This document shows positions 37,761-49,139 of a stretch of 64,000 nt of DNA, in pieces. Origin of the DNA: Paguma larvata (taxonomy: Eukaryota; Chordata; Mammalia; Carnivora; Viverridae); NCBI GenBank assembly GCA_030068075.1, contig CM057839.1, positions 51,984,960 through 52,048,959 of the forward strand, read 5' to 3'. Under the pieces are notes generated by a model. That model was not told the origin of the DNA. It saw only the letters and a program-made list of their open reading frames with translations, and did not search any database. Position numbers and translations under genes: made by a program. Positions within the stretch are counted from its first letter, which is position 1. Each line of letters begins with the position of its first letter.

Positions 37761-38402
37761 AAGCCTGGTTTACATGTATGAATATCAAAGATCATAGATG
37801 TTAAAGGAAAAAGATATCCCAAAACAAGTATGTATAGTCTGTCCTCACTTATGTATTATAAAATCTCTCCATGAGTGTGTGTAGATTAAAATATGTGAGA
37901 AAAAAAAAACCAGACTTTTACCAATAGCCAGTCCTAACGAAAAGATTGTATGGAGGGCTGTGAGGAGACTTTAACTTTCTGTTCCATATGTCTTTGTTGT
38001 TTGAATTACTTGACTGAATTATTCACAATGCGCACCAAGTTACTCATTTTTTTTGTATGTAAAAACTTAAAACTGGGGTAAAAGATTCCTCCTGTGCCTG
38101 CCTGCCAAGCCACCTTCCAAGAGGACAGTCCAGATCTGTGAGGTATAATTTTAAGGGTGTTAGGAAAAGTGTCTGACTGGACTTATCAAAGTATATTAAT
38201 CATTAGAAATTCATTCACCCATTTATAAACAAATATTTAAGCCCTTTCTGTATCTTACAGTGTCCCCAAGTAGAAAATCATATCGGAGAGTAAACAATAT
38301 GCTTTTACAAACTGTACTTCCTTCCTTTCCCCCTCCTACCTAAGATTTCAAAATACTCTTAGAATCTTGCCCCTTTGTTTCTCTTCTGAAATGTAACCTG
38401 GA

Positions 38403-38669
38403 GGGGTGCCTGGGTGACTCTGTAGGTTAAGTGTCCAACTTTGTCTCAGGTCATGATCTCACGGTTTCGGGAGTTCCAGCCCTTCATTGGGCTCACTGCT
38501 GACGGCTCAGAGCTGGAGTCTGCTTCAGATTCTGTATCTCCCTCCCTTTCCCTCCCCCACTCATTCTCTCTCTCTCTCTCTCGCTCTCTCGCTCTCTCAA
38601 ATAATTAAACTTAAAAAATAAAATAAAATAAAATAAAATAAAATAAAATAAAATAAAATAAAATAAAAT
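38403..38669 (+). mobile_element. Felid SINE with expanded (AAAAT)n tail
   Basis: Head 'ggggtgcctgggtgactctg' to a CT-rich run and a tail of about ten AAAAT units (38617-38669). The duplication 'aaatgtaacctgga' / 'aaatgtaccctaga' flanks it. Confidence 0.93.
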
Positions 38670-38859
38670 GTACCCTAGAAATTTAAGTCAGTCCCAGTGT
38701 CTCACTGTCACTTCAATGTCACAAATGTCTGACCAATGAGAGCAGCAGGACACATCTAAGTAGCAATTTTGCTGGGACCATCTCTTAGCCTGTTGATAAT
38801 GAGTAACCCTCCCCTGTTCCGGGTTTGAGATCTTGAGCCTTCTTTGACTCTTCTTTCTC

Positions 38860-39380
38860 CTCATCTCTCACATCCAATCTAGACCCTTGCTGAGGACTTA
38901 GAGCCGGGCAGAGCCTGGCGCTGTGGAAACACAAGACAGTGGGTACGGTCTTTGTCTTTGAAGTGCTCACAGTCCAGTGGGGAAACAGACGTGAAAGCAA
39001 ACACATCCTACAAAGTGTTCTGGGAACAGAAGAATAGCCACTTCTCCTCCAATAACATCTCCTGCATTCATTCTGTCTGTTACCTCTCTCATCCACCTCT
39101 CTGAGCTGCAACCGTCCCCTCGCTCCTCTCGCCACTCTCAAGATCCCCCCACTCTAATTCTCTCTATGCCAGGCAGCCACGTCAACCTTCTCGAATCATG
39201 ATTTTCAGTTTACTTCATGATATGACATGATTTTCCTTTCCTCCAATGCTCGAAAGCCTTCTTAGTTTCTCATGGCCAACATGACAAAATATAAGTTTCT
39301 TTACCTCAGAGTCAAGGCTGGCACACTGTGTACTCTTAACAAGTAGCTGATGAATGAATACATGAATTAATGAATGAATG
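38860..39380 (+). mobile_element. Probable L2-type fossil
   Basis: Mixed similarity: 'agtgctcacagtccagtgggg' and an L2-like pyrimidine-rich stretch ending in GAAT repeats ('gaatgaatgaatctgg' near 39372-39387). Assignment is weak. Confidence 0.4.
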
Positions 39381-39419
39381 AATCTGGACTGAATTCTCTG
39401 CTCAAATTTATTTTAAAAT

Positions 39420-40790
39420 TATATGGCTCTAATCATACTACTGCATCAACATGGATATAAATCCCGAAGTGCATCAGCCCATTCCTGCCTGTGTCCCCTT
39501 TCTGGTGCCACTCTTCCTGTGTCCCCACAAGCCTTTCCTAAATGCCTCCTAAGTGCCAACATTCTAAAGCTCAGCTCGAGCCCACCTCTTCAGTGGAGTC
39601 TTGCCCAAACACCACGCTCTTCCAAATGTCTTTAAAACTCCTTGTCTGAGCCACTCATTTGTTACTTTGGAATATGCCACTAGGAATTGTTATCTTTTGA
39701 TAAATATGCCTGTCTCTCCAAATAGGATCTCCATAAATTAGCAGTCCTCTGACACTGGAACTACAATTGTTAGCTCCCATATGATAATTACTTAGAGTGC
39801 TAAAACAATACATTTAGAAGAGGAAACAACATTTATCCCCAATAGGTATGAATGACACATTCCCACGTCTACCTCCACCGCAGGCTCAACAAGGAATCTG
39901 ATAGGAAATCGCGAGGCAGCAGCCCTTGCTAGCGTGGTAATGAATTAGGAACATGCTGATCAACATCTTCTCTCCCATCAACACGACAGAATTACAAATC
40001 TATTTCCAAGGCCAGCTCCATCAAACCGACCAGCTGTCACTGGGTATTTCATAATTTATTTGGTTTGATTATTAAAGATTCAGGCATGTTTCAATTAGGA
40101 AGTGGGAGAAAAGGACTAACAGCCTTCCTGGGCTCTTGGTGCTAAATCGATAGCACCCTCCCGAGACAGGTCTTCATGACCTTTGAGTTTTGGAGAACAG
40201 TCAAACAGCAAAATCTGTGTTTTTATCTCCTTCTACAATGTTGTCGTTTATTTCAAATTCGGGAGCTGCAGGGCATAGGAATGGTCTATTCTACTTGGAA
40301 CTACAAAGCCATGGAGGCGGGTTGCAACTGCAGACCAGGGGAAAGCTCCTCCTGTGCTACCCCCCATGGAGATGAGTAGCCCGCCTCCTCCATGCCCCTC
40401 CGTACCCCAGCACTCTAACACCATGCTGCCGTGCCACCTACCACCGTCTCCCCAAGCTTGTGTGTCTGTGCACCCCAAATGGAATAGATCAGGAAGAGAA
40501 TTCCTCAAGATCATGCCTTTTCATCCTTGTCATTCTCATCTTCACAAGAGCATCCAGCAAAGAGCAGGCCTATAATGACTGAACTGAACAAAAACTGACA
40601 ACTTCCTATGGTTTTTCAACTTCATCCAATCCTAACACCACTTCAGAAAACACAGGCTGTATACTGTGTCTTGCCCTTGGACTGCAGGATGCGTATTGCA
40701 GCTGAAAGTTCAAATGCATGTTTGAACATCTCTCGGCAACTACCGTCTAAGGCATTCGCATTAATAAGGCATTTTCATGGGTTATTGGAT
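39420..40790. other. Mostly unassigned intergenic DNA
   Basis: 39420-39700 has L2-like wording (cctcttcagtggagtcttgcc). 39850-40110 is free of recognised repeats and has a mixed, single-copy texture with AT-rich homeobox-like words (ggtaatgaattagg, tttgattattaaag). 40290-40450 is GC-richer. No gene recognised. Confidence 0.45.
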
Positions 40791-40880
40791 TAATCCTCAC
40801 AATAGCCTAGAAGTTTGGTACTATTATTCCCATTTTACAGGTGAAAAAAAAAAAACTAAGGCTAAGAGAAGTCAAGGGTA
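40791..40880. mobile_element. MIR fragment
   Basis: 'taatcctcacaatagcctagaag', 'attattcccattttacagg' is a MIR core directly abutting the LTR at 40884. Confidence 0.7.
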
Positions 40881-40883
40881 ACA

Positions 40884-41345
40884 GGCAGAAGAATGACCTC
40901 TCAAAAATATCAGGTCCTAATCACTAGAACCTATAAAAGTTACCTTATAAGGAGAACGAATCTTTGCAGATGGGATGATACTAAGGATTTTGAGATGGGG
41001 AGCTTAGCCTGGATTTATCAAGTGAGCCTTATATGCAATCACAAGGGTCCTTATAAAATGGAAGCAGAGAGAGATTTCACACACACAGGAGGAAGCAGCA
41101 TGACCAGGGAGGCAGAGACTGGTGTGATGCAGCCACAAACCAAAAAGTCCTAGCAGCCACCCAAAACTAGAAGAGACAAGGAATGGACTCTCCCCCCGGA
41201 ACCTTCAGAGGAGTGAAGCCCAGATGACACACTGATTTGGAGCCAGTGGAACTGATTTTTGACTTCTATCTTCCAGAACTATAGAAAACTAAAGTTCTGT
41301 TATCTTATCTGTGGTAATTTGTTTTGCACGGGAAACTACTGCATT
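40884..41345 (+). mobile_element. MLT1-type (ERVL-MaLR) solo LTR
   Basis: Near full length: 'ggtcctaatcactagaacctataaaagttaccttat', 'tttgagatggggagcttagcctgg', 'atcacaagggtccttataa', 'gacttctatcttccagaact', 'gtggtaatttgttttgcac'. No internal viral sequence follows. Confidence 0.85.
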
Positions 41346-41362
41346 GAGGAACAGGCCTAAAG

Positions 41363-41426
41363 TCAAATAGTAAGAGGTTCATCTTACTATTACTTATAGT
41401 AAGAGGATGAAACGCTTACTATTTGA
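41363..41426. repeat. Near-perfect inverted repeat (hairpin, ~28-bp stem, ~5-nt loop)
   Basis: Left arm 41363-41390 and right arm 41396-41426 are reverse complements apart from about three changes. The outer ends are tcaaatagtaag and cttactatttga, the inner ends cttactat and atagtaag. It lies just after the MLT1 LTR. Confidence 0.9.
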
Positions 41427-43990
41427 TATTTATGCTATCTAATTCAGGTCCTCTGATTTTAAATCCCCAATCTGTTTCCTTGTTTTGCATGGCCAGGGAT
41501 GCTGAGAACATGACACAATCCCTGGCTATGGCGAGGAGCTTTAGGAAGCTGTATTAGCTTTTCGACCTTCTAGAGTGGCAAAGATGGCTTACTCCTTCAC
41601 ACTGAACATATCTTTATGTGACATGCCCAGTACTTACGTGAAGTACTTTATAGGCATTACATCTTTTAATAGTCTCAACATTAGGAATTACATGCAATTG
41701 TTATACCTGTTAAAAATGAAAACATGGAGGCACGCAGAGGTTAAATGACTTACTCGAGATCCCATATTAAGAAAGTATTTGCATATCTAAGCATAAATAT
41801 GGCAGGGTAATATTTTTGTAACTTTTAATCGTATTCAATCTCCTTCCCACATCAACTTTCTCTCCTCTTGGAATTCCTTCATATGTTCTACAAGGTGTCT
41901 CCCCCAATTCAAGTGATACATTATGAATTACTCACGGCCTTAGGAATATGAAAGCAGGGGAGAGAGAGAACAATGGAGTCAAATATTTTCCTCACGTCCA
42001 ACAAGCTGAAGTGCAGGTACAAGATGGTACAAATTTGGGACAATAGGATCTTTTGTGCCCCCATGTTATTCCGAGCAGAAAATAATTTCCTGGCTGGCAG
42101 AATGAAGGGAGGACAGATCTCATGGATGGGAACAGAGGACCACTGAGCAGCTGCTTGGATCTGCCACCTAAGAGCTTCGTGGCAGCAGAGTCAGTGCAGT
42201 TTGGGTGTCACCCACCAAATGATAAGCAGGATTGATGTTCATTTGACCTTTGTACAGTTCCATTCAACCCACCTGGTACGGACAGTCACCGCCCCCCAAT
42301 TTCAATGGCTTGGGTCACTCACACAAGTAACCACAAACACATGAAAAGGAAGGTGGGGTCCTGACATCTGGAGGGATAGGGTGATGGGGTAAGGAGAGTC
42401 CCTAGGACCAAATCAAAGCATTTTGTGGTCTCCCTGAGTCCTGTCACTCCCACCCCTTTCACTATGGTGATCAGCAACCAACCAGTCAGATCAAGAATGC
42501 ATCCGATGGTCCCACTGCACATTATCAGCTGTGGAGGCACCTGACTCAGTGGGATGCTTCTGCTGGGAATCTGTCATGGAAAGTGATGCTGATTTGTAGT
42601 CAGTGTCTTCTATTTCTCCAAAGTACTCAGAGACTTTGACATTCAATCTGGTATTTAATCATACACCATACGTGGGGTCTTTTTGGTCATCCTGCAAATA
42701 TTTCTCTTCCACCTCTTTCTTCTCTAACAAATGATTCATTAGCAAACCAGTTGCATTCATGGAGCAATTTACACATTTAGCCTCACTTCTGTTTACTCTA
42801 CCAATGATAAGGGTCCCACCCAGTGCTAGACCGAGCAACAATTTAAGGGCTTGAAAGGGCAAAGCACCAATTACAGTACATAAGGCTGGGTCGGCTGGTT
42901 GAGGAGGAAATAGCAAGTTTGACCTTTCGGACTTAAGCTAACATGTAGATCACCAGGGTCCATTTAAAAGTCAAAGATATTTTCCAAACCACCTCAAAGA
43001 ATTAACAATATATCCCATCATAAGCAAATTCAGAGATTTTTTGCAGTCCACAGAACCATACTCAAAGCATGTATATATTTATTTCTAAAAATTTTTCATT
43101 TGATGGGGAGATTTGAGGATCTCTAAAAGAATGAGAAATGGCATAAAAGGAAAACACAAGCAAAGAAGCTGTAGGCAGCCCTCCATTTGGCTAATATGGC
43201 ATAGTGTTTACAACATATTCTTTTCTTCACCACTATCTCAGAAATATTTTGTCCAAATTTCTATAGTATCTTATTTGTGTAGGCCCAGACCAAGCATGAA
43301 GAAGAACAAGCTTTGAGTCACCAGCCTTCTAGAAGCAACAAGTTCTCTTTCCAATGTCTATCCAAGGGGCATTTTCCCTGATGTAGTCACGTCTTCTCAT
43401 TAGATATCCCTGAAGCACTAGGTCATTCCTGCTCAGAGGCAAGTCTACTAAAGTGACCAGTCTTTGAGATGGAACAGCTTACTCCACACAGGAGTTATTA
43501 AAGTCTGAGCTGACATGTAGGAATGTCATTGAGTAGAATCCATAAGAAGCATATAGAAGAGTTAGTTCTCTGCCACTCTCACCATGACAAAGTTCCTCCT
43601 CCTTTTTAAGTTCTCCTTGTCATCTTTTAACACCCTTCTAAAGGGTGACCCACGCTTGCAAGTATTATTATCATTTACTAGGTGCCCATAGCATTCGAGA
43701 TCGTGAAGTTTCTTGACACGCACACATTTGGCAGAAGTATTCCAAATGTCACTGCCAGTGTTCTTCCAAAGTTGGAAATACCACAAGGGAAGTGTGTACT
43801 TGACCTGAACTCTTGAGAGCTGACTCTTGCAAGTAAGTATAAACAAAGTGGAAACGCTGTCATCAGAGAAGCATTTGCAAAAGGGAGACCAAGTCAGAAC
43901 GTGAGCAGCAGATGGGGCTTGAGAGCCAAGAATGAAAAACCCAGGAAGGCATCCAAACTCTGTAAATCATTATTGACTTAGCTTCACGCC
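41427..43990. other. Unassigned intergenic DNA
   Basis: Largely single-copy in appearance. A MIR-like core lies near 41645-41780 (gaaaacatggaggcacgcagagg). The part 42300-42920 has long minus-strand open frames, treated under findings. No recognised gene. Confidence 0.45.
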
Positions 43991-43999
43991 GTCTTAATG

Positions 44000-44480
44000 A
44001 CTTTTACTACCTCTTGGTTCCAATTCGAAGTGCATATTAAAGCAAGCAACATTGCAAAGACCAGAGGGGCTAGAATAGTAAACTACCCGTGGCTTAGTAA
44101 TCGTTATGCATTAATTATTCAGGAGCTGGAGCTACTCTTTGCAAACATTAAAACCAGTGACAGCAAAGAAATATGCCTTCCGTTTGGAGGATGGGAAGGA
44201 GTAGTACTATTCGGGGTTGATGTTGGCACGATATTTAGCAGAGCATGACAGGTTTAGTAGATAAATAATGTGATGTAGTATCATGCAAACTGTTAGCAAT
44301 GTATTGGAAGGCTCAAGTATTCCCTGTAGGGCATTTACATTGGATTTGCTATGATTGCAATATCTGCACGGTGATGCATTACGTGTTTTATTCTCTTTAT
44401 TATATGTTTTCATTACTTTGTGTGTTAGAATGCAATAAAGAAAGCTGAAGCAATAAAGGCTGATTGATAATAATAATTCT
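44000..44480. other. Repeat-free block with clustered homeodomain-like sites
   Basis: No repeat similarity. Contains 'cgttatgcattaattattca' near 44102, 'gatgcattacg' near 44374, and TAAT cores, with purine/pyrimidine balance unlike the flanking AT-rich junk. Such texture is often seen in conserved non-coding elements; function is inferred only. Confidence 0.25.
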
Positions 44481-45938
44481 GCAAAGATGCAACTTCCTTT
44501 CTAAAGTAGCTCCAGAGTCGCAAGAACCAATGGCATCCAGTCATCTGTTCCTTTGTGAAGATTTTATCCTCCTTTCTGATAAAGGAATGGTAATTGGTTT
44601 GGAAACAGCTTCTGGTGACAGCTGGCACTCTATGGTAAAGCAGGAGGCAGGCGGGGGGGATGTGCTCTGCTGAGAATGCTGAATCCTGCGTGTGGTTCAG
44701 TTCTCTGCTTCTCTCTTTGCTTTCATCCTCTACAGTTAAAGATCAGATGTCCTCTTTTAAAGGAAAAATAAGTACATTTTCAGGATCAGTACTGTCTGCG
44801 TTCTCTCACTCCGACAGTCTCTCCTGCATCCTAACGTCTTTTTAAACATCTTCCCCAGGGAGTCCCTTTCATAGCTCTTGAACCGGGTTCGCTGGAATCA
44901 GGAACTTATCACATGTGTGCCATGGGGCGGGAGAAGAAGAGTCCCAACCTAAGCTGAAAGGACTTCCGAGATTTGGACACGGCTGAGCATGTGTGACGAA
45001 CTGGTGGAAGTGCCTACGAGGAGTCGAGTTTTCACAGATGTTTTGTTTGGGGCATATGGTTTACTGGTGGGCATCCAGGGCAAGTGGACGGAAACACAGG
45101 CTAGTGTTTGTGTGGGACGCTGAGGGTGGGGAGCCTCAGGCACAAATTAAATGAAATAGCTCCGTAAGGGACTCGGGGGATCCAGAAAAGTAATAGTGTT
45201 GATCGTGGAAAAAAAAATACAACCCAGAGTCAGAGCAAACAGTATGCTCCTTGCGTCTATGTCCAGCACAGAGCGGACCCATCCCCACCTGGAGGCCCAG
45301 GACACATCACCGCTCTCGACTCCCTCAAGGCTTACCGCTATGACAGCAGGGAGAGAGAGTGTGCCTGGCCTGGTCACGCAGATCAGCTTCCGCAGGGAGG
45401 CCACCAGCCTTGGAGTCATGGGGAGGTACAGCCTACATGACTCCAAGAGCAACACACATCAGCCAGCAGCACGGCGCAGAGAGGCAGGACCGAGAGCACC
45501 TGCGAGACCCCTTCCAAGACATCCCGGAAATGCTGGGGGCGAATCATGCAGGGAACTGCGGTTTCGTATTATGTAGGTACAGGCATGAGTCAGTGAAATT
45601 TGGGTTATAAACATTAAGTGGCTTTATTTGTACCCACAAACAGATGAGGCTTTGGGGAAACTTGGGTTATATGTGAAGTAGAGAAAAAATTACCTTTGTG
45701 ATTGCAAAGGGCAGGCAGTGACTCTCCGTATATGATTTTCTAAAAGGCCCACGCAATATAAATAGCCCTCTGTTAAACACGCTAATGGAACAAAACAATA
45801 GTGTATTCAGGTCAGACCAGAGAGCTCTCACATGTGGGATAGTCACTGCAGAAGATGACAGAAAGGGTAGGGATGCCCAGGGATCACATGAAATGGAGGG
45901 CAGTATTTGTAAAATATTGGTCACAAAGGAATCAATGA
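44481..45938. other. Unassigned intergenic DNA including a CpG-richer stretch
   Basis: No repeat recognised. CpG density rises between about 45241 and 45560 (about 15 CpG in 320 bp), with long open frames on both strands as expected in GC-rich sequence. No gene recognised. Confidence 0.4.
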
Positions 45939-46139
45939 GGGGCGCCTGGGTGGCTCAGTCGGTTAAGCACCTGACTATTGATTTCGGCTCAGGTCATGAT
46001 CGCATGGCCATAAGCTGGAGCCCTGCATCAGGCTCTGCACTATTGGTGGAGATTTTCTCTCTCTCTCTTTCTCTCTCTCTGCCCCTCCCCCATGTGGTGT
46101 GCCCTCTCTCTCAAAATAAATAAAGCATTAAAAAAAGAG
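45939..46139 (+). mobile_element. Felid SINE, well preserved
   Basis: Head 'ggggcgcctgggtggctcag' matches the felid consensus start. Tail 'aataaataaagcattaaaa'. Flanks 'gaatcaatgag' and 'gagtcaacgag' are the target-site duplication. Confidence 0.95.
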
Positions 46140-46799
46140 AGAGTCAACGAGAAAGCCTACTGAAGTGTAGATTGCAGGACCTACTCCCCAGAAGTCCTGA
46201 TTCAGTCAACTCGGATATTCTCCAAGCCTCCTCCCAACCTACTCTGTACAGAAGTGATCTTCAAACCACTCCTGGAAAAACACCATCGTAGCGGGATCTG
46301 ACAAAGTACCCATCTGGGCCTGCACTACCAAACCAGCACCAGCGCTACGCCCAGGGAATCACGGCGGCCATGCCCAGAGGAGACAGAACCCTGCGCCAGG
46401 CAGAGAATAAAGCGAGGAACACAGCACGGAATGCTGTGACCAGATGCAGGGTCAGAAAATAGGAAGTCAAGAGAAGCAGAGAGAAGAATGAGTGTGGGCC
46501 TGGGCCATGGACAAACAGGGCCACGGGTCACACATTTTACATGGCGTCCTCGGCCTCACGTCCCAAGGTTGGGCTGGACCGTGATGGAAAAGCCTCAAGG
46601 GATAACGACATCTGATCATTTATTTCAAGTATTTTTGTAGTCATTGTGTGTGGTAGGCACACCTTTCAGATCCCAAACTTGTTTCTGGAACACATTTCTC
46701 TTAACTAGTGGAATTGTTTGCTGTTGAGCACAGCTGTGAATCTGCAGGTCCGGTTTTTGAGAAGCTCTTTCTTCATAGATGTTATTCCTTGAAACTTGC
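46140..46799. other. Unassigned intergenic DNA
   Basis: No repeat or gene recognised with confidence. Confidence 0.5.
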
Positions 46800-47065
46800 T
46801 TCGTGAGGCAGCCTCGTATGACAGAAAGAGCATGTGCTTTGGAGGCAGAAAGACTGGAATTCAAGTTTGGGCTCGCAGACTGGGTGACACTGAGCAAGTT
46901 ATTCGACCTCTTGGGGCATCAGTTGTCTATTCTATAAAGTTGGGAGGATTGTACCTAGCCTACAAGTATTTTGTGTGGATTAAATCGAATAAAATATGCC
47001 AAAGTAAAATACAATTGTGAGGCATCCCTCGCAGGGCTTGGGATTTAACAGGCACTGAATAAGTG
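46800..47065 (+). mobile_element. MIR, nearly full length
   Basis: 'agaaagagcatgtgctttggaggcagaaagac', 'gtgacactgagcaagttattcgacctc', 'ttaacaggcactgaataagtg' cover most of a MIR. Confidence 0.88.
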
Positions 47066-47902
47066 ACAACTGGTAACTAGTATTCCCAAACTAGTCGACA
47101 GCCTTGAATAAACCTATCTTTCTAAACTGTGGTAAGCAGATTATTACGCTTTTCCAAATTATAAGTAAAAACTGAACTATTTTTATTACTACCTCAGCAT
47201 AAGCATGTATTTATATTTCTAATCATTATATGAAAATAGGACGTATGACTATTGTGACTTTACAGACATTTCAACACCTGGGGAAGGTTGTTATTTTTTC
47301 CACATGCTTAATCTAATCCTAGTTTTTCTTAGATTTAAGCAGATGTGTTCCTTCTACTGGTAATCTTTGATTTGCTTACGCCTGTTTTCTGTGCATTCCG
47401 CAGATAGGGACGGACGCTTGAGCAGAGTAGGCCCGGATAGACCACCCTGGGGTCACGGAAATCCCCCTGTTCTCCTTGCTGTCATTTCCGAGTACCAGCC
47501 TCTTCTACACTGTCCATTATTTACTTAAGTCCAAGGTGGACTGCCAGCAAGTCTACTCTTTTTCCACCCCAGACCATACAAGAGGCGCGAGGTGAGAAGT
47601 TACAAGAGCAATGGTGGTAACTGGAAGAGCCACGCCAATCCTGACACAGCTGTTCTTTGTGGGCAGGGTCTTGTAGTTTATGGATTACTAGACTACGACT
47701 GGTGAATTCCACAAAATGATGAGTTTAGAGTATGCTTTGGGAGCTCAGAGGAGGGGGCAACTATGAAAGGCAGGTTCAGTACAGTTTCAAAGAGGAAGTG
47801 ATATGTAATCTGGGATTATAACGGCAGGAGGGTCAAGAGTATTTCAGGCAGTGTGAATAACAAGTGCAAAGAAAAGGGAAAATACCATGTTGGGGTTAAA
47901 AC

Positions 47903-47943
47903 TGTGTGTGTGTGCGCGCGCGCGCGCGCGTGCGCATGCGCAT
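47903..47943. repeat. (TG)n(CG)n alternating purine-pyrimidine tract
   Basis: 41 nt of strict purine-pyrimidine alternation: TG units, then a CG run of about nine units, then tgcgcatgcgcat. Strong Z-DNA-forming potential on established rules. Confidence 0.95.
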
Positions 47944-48817
47944 TTATGCACATGTCCAGAGGTGGTGATAAAGGATTGAAGGTGAGATGAGAATGGCAGG
48001 TTGGGAATGGCAGGGAACAGCTTTGAACCCAAGCTATAAAAGTAGTACCTTATCCATAAATTTCAACAGGCTTTAAAAAATTATTTCAATAGCAGTATGT
48101 ACATAAACTGTATAGAACAAGAACAGAAGTGAGGAGACCAGTTAAGAGCCTACTGTATTATCTTTTAATTATAGGTACATCTCATAAATCACCTGCATGT
48201 CCCATGCTAAAACAAACTAGAAGTTCTCCTACCACAGAGGAAAAGCGGTAAAAACAATCGGCATCCTGTATTGGTGACTTGGTTTACCAGAAAATCAAAG
48301 TGAAATTCAGCCTTTGTTAATGCTCAAGCAAATTCAAGACCTAGAATTGCATTTTGCTCATTTGAAAGGCCTTTTCTTTTAGAATAAGTGTATTTCATTT
48401 GCAAATGAGTTTTGCAGCTTACTCTATGAAAATATTAGTGACCTAGTCCTGCAAAACTAGGGTTCTGAAGCCACCTTCCATGTGATTCCCACAGTATTTT
48501 CAAGCTATTCAGAGTTCTTCTCAGAGCTCCACATCACTGTAAAGGGGTTACAATTGGGACAAGGGGACCTGGCACTGGGTCTAGAAAGCTGTGCTGTGAC
48601 CTAATATAGAAAAAGCAATTACCTTGAAATTTCATAGGATCCACAAAGAAAATCAGGCTGTTGGCATTTAGAGATTCTTTAACTCCCCAAAATAGTTCCA
48701 ATTTCCTCCCTACGCCCTAACCATACAATCTCTATAATTTTGGTCTTCTCAGGGTCACACTTGTTCAACAATAATCTCCATTCTCTCCCCTCATCAAGAA
48801 AATGGACAAATCTCTAG

Positions 48818-48927
48818 TATTTCTGTTCCGAATTATGGTTTTGTAAAACTTTCATTTTATCCTAAGTGAAACACCATGGCTAATGAAATATGACCCTGGG
48901 TTTAAATACCATTTTTACTGTAGCAAA
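48818..48927 (+). repeat. Dispersed duplication, copy A
   Basis: From 'tatttctgttccgaattatgg' to 'ctgtagcaaa' this 110-bp segment aligns with 51811-51919 at roughly 85-90% identity by eye, with a few small indels. It is embedded in single-copy-looking DNA. Confidence 0.9.
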
Positions 48928-49052
48928 AATCATCACTTTCTGATGAGTAAATCTCATCAAAGAAACAAGAACAAAGCAAATCGTCATTCACTTTCAAAAC
49001 TCTATTCGATCTCATTTTAAAAAGGGACAATAAAAGTTCTGAGTTCAACACA

Positions 49053-49139
49053 CCTTATCAGCTTCTCCTGGAAGTCCTCTTCGTCCTTTGATCTTTTCTG
49101 TCATGTGTAGCTCCACTGGAGGTGACAGAACGTCTCTAG
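49053..49139 (-). other. Candidate 87-nt exon on the minus strand
   Basis: On the minus strand a pyrimidine-rich tract and acceptor (cgtcttgtcttcag) precede 87 nt without a stop in phase 0, followed by a donor (ATAAG|gtgtgt). The 29-residue peptide starts ARDVLSPPVELH and ends GRRGLPGEADK, with a brief Gly-X-Y look. I do not recognise it; it could be a lncRNA exon, a distal exon of a minus-strand gene, or chance. Confidence 0.25.

Noticed and set aside
42659..42916. EPSTI1 alternative last exon
   Set aside because: The translated sequence does not resemble any EPSTI1 C-terminus I can recall, and the position is probably too far from that gene.
45147..45576. Overlapping long frames on both strands as genes
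   Set aside because: Open on both strands simultaneously, as expected from GC-rich, stop-poor sequence. No family recognised.
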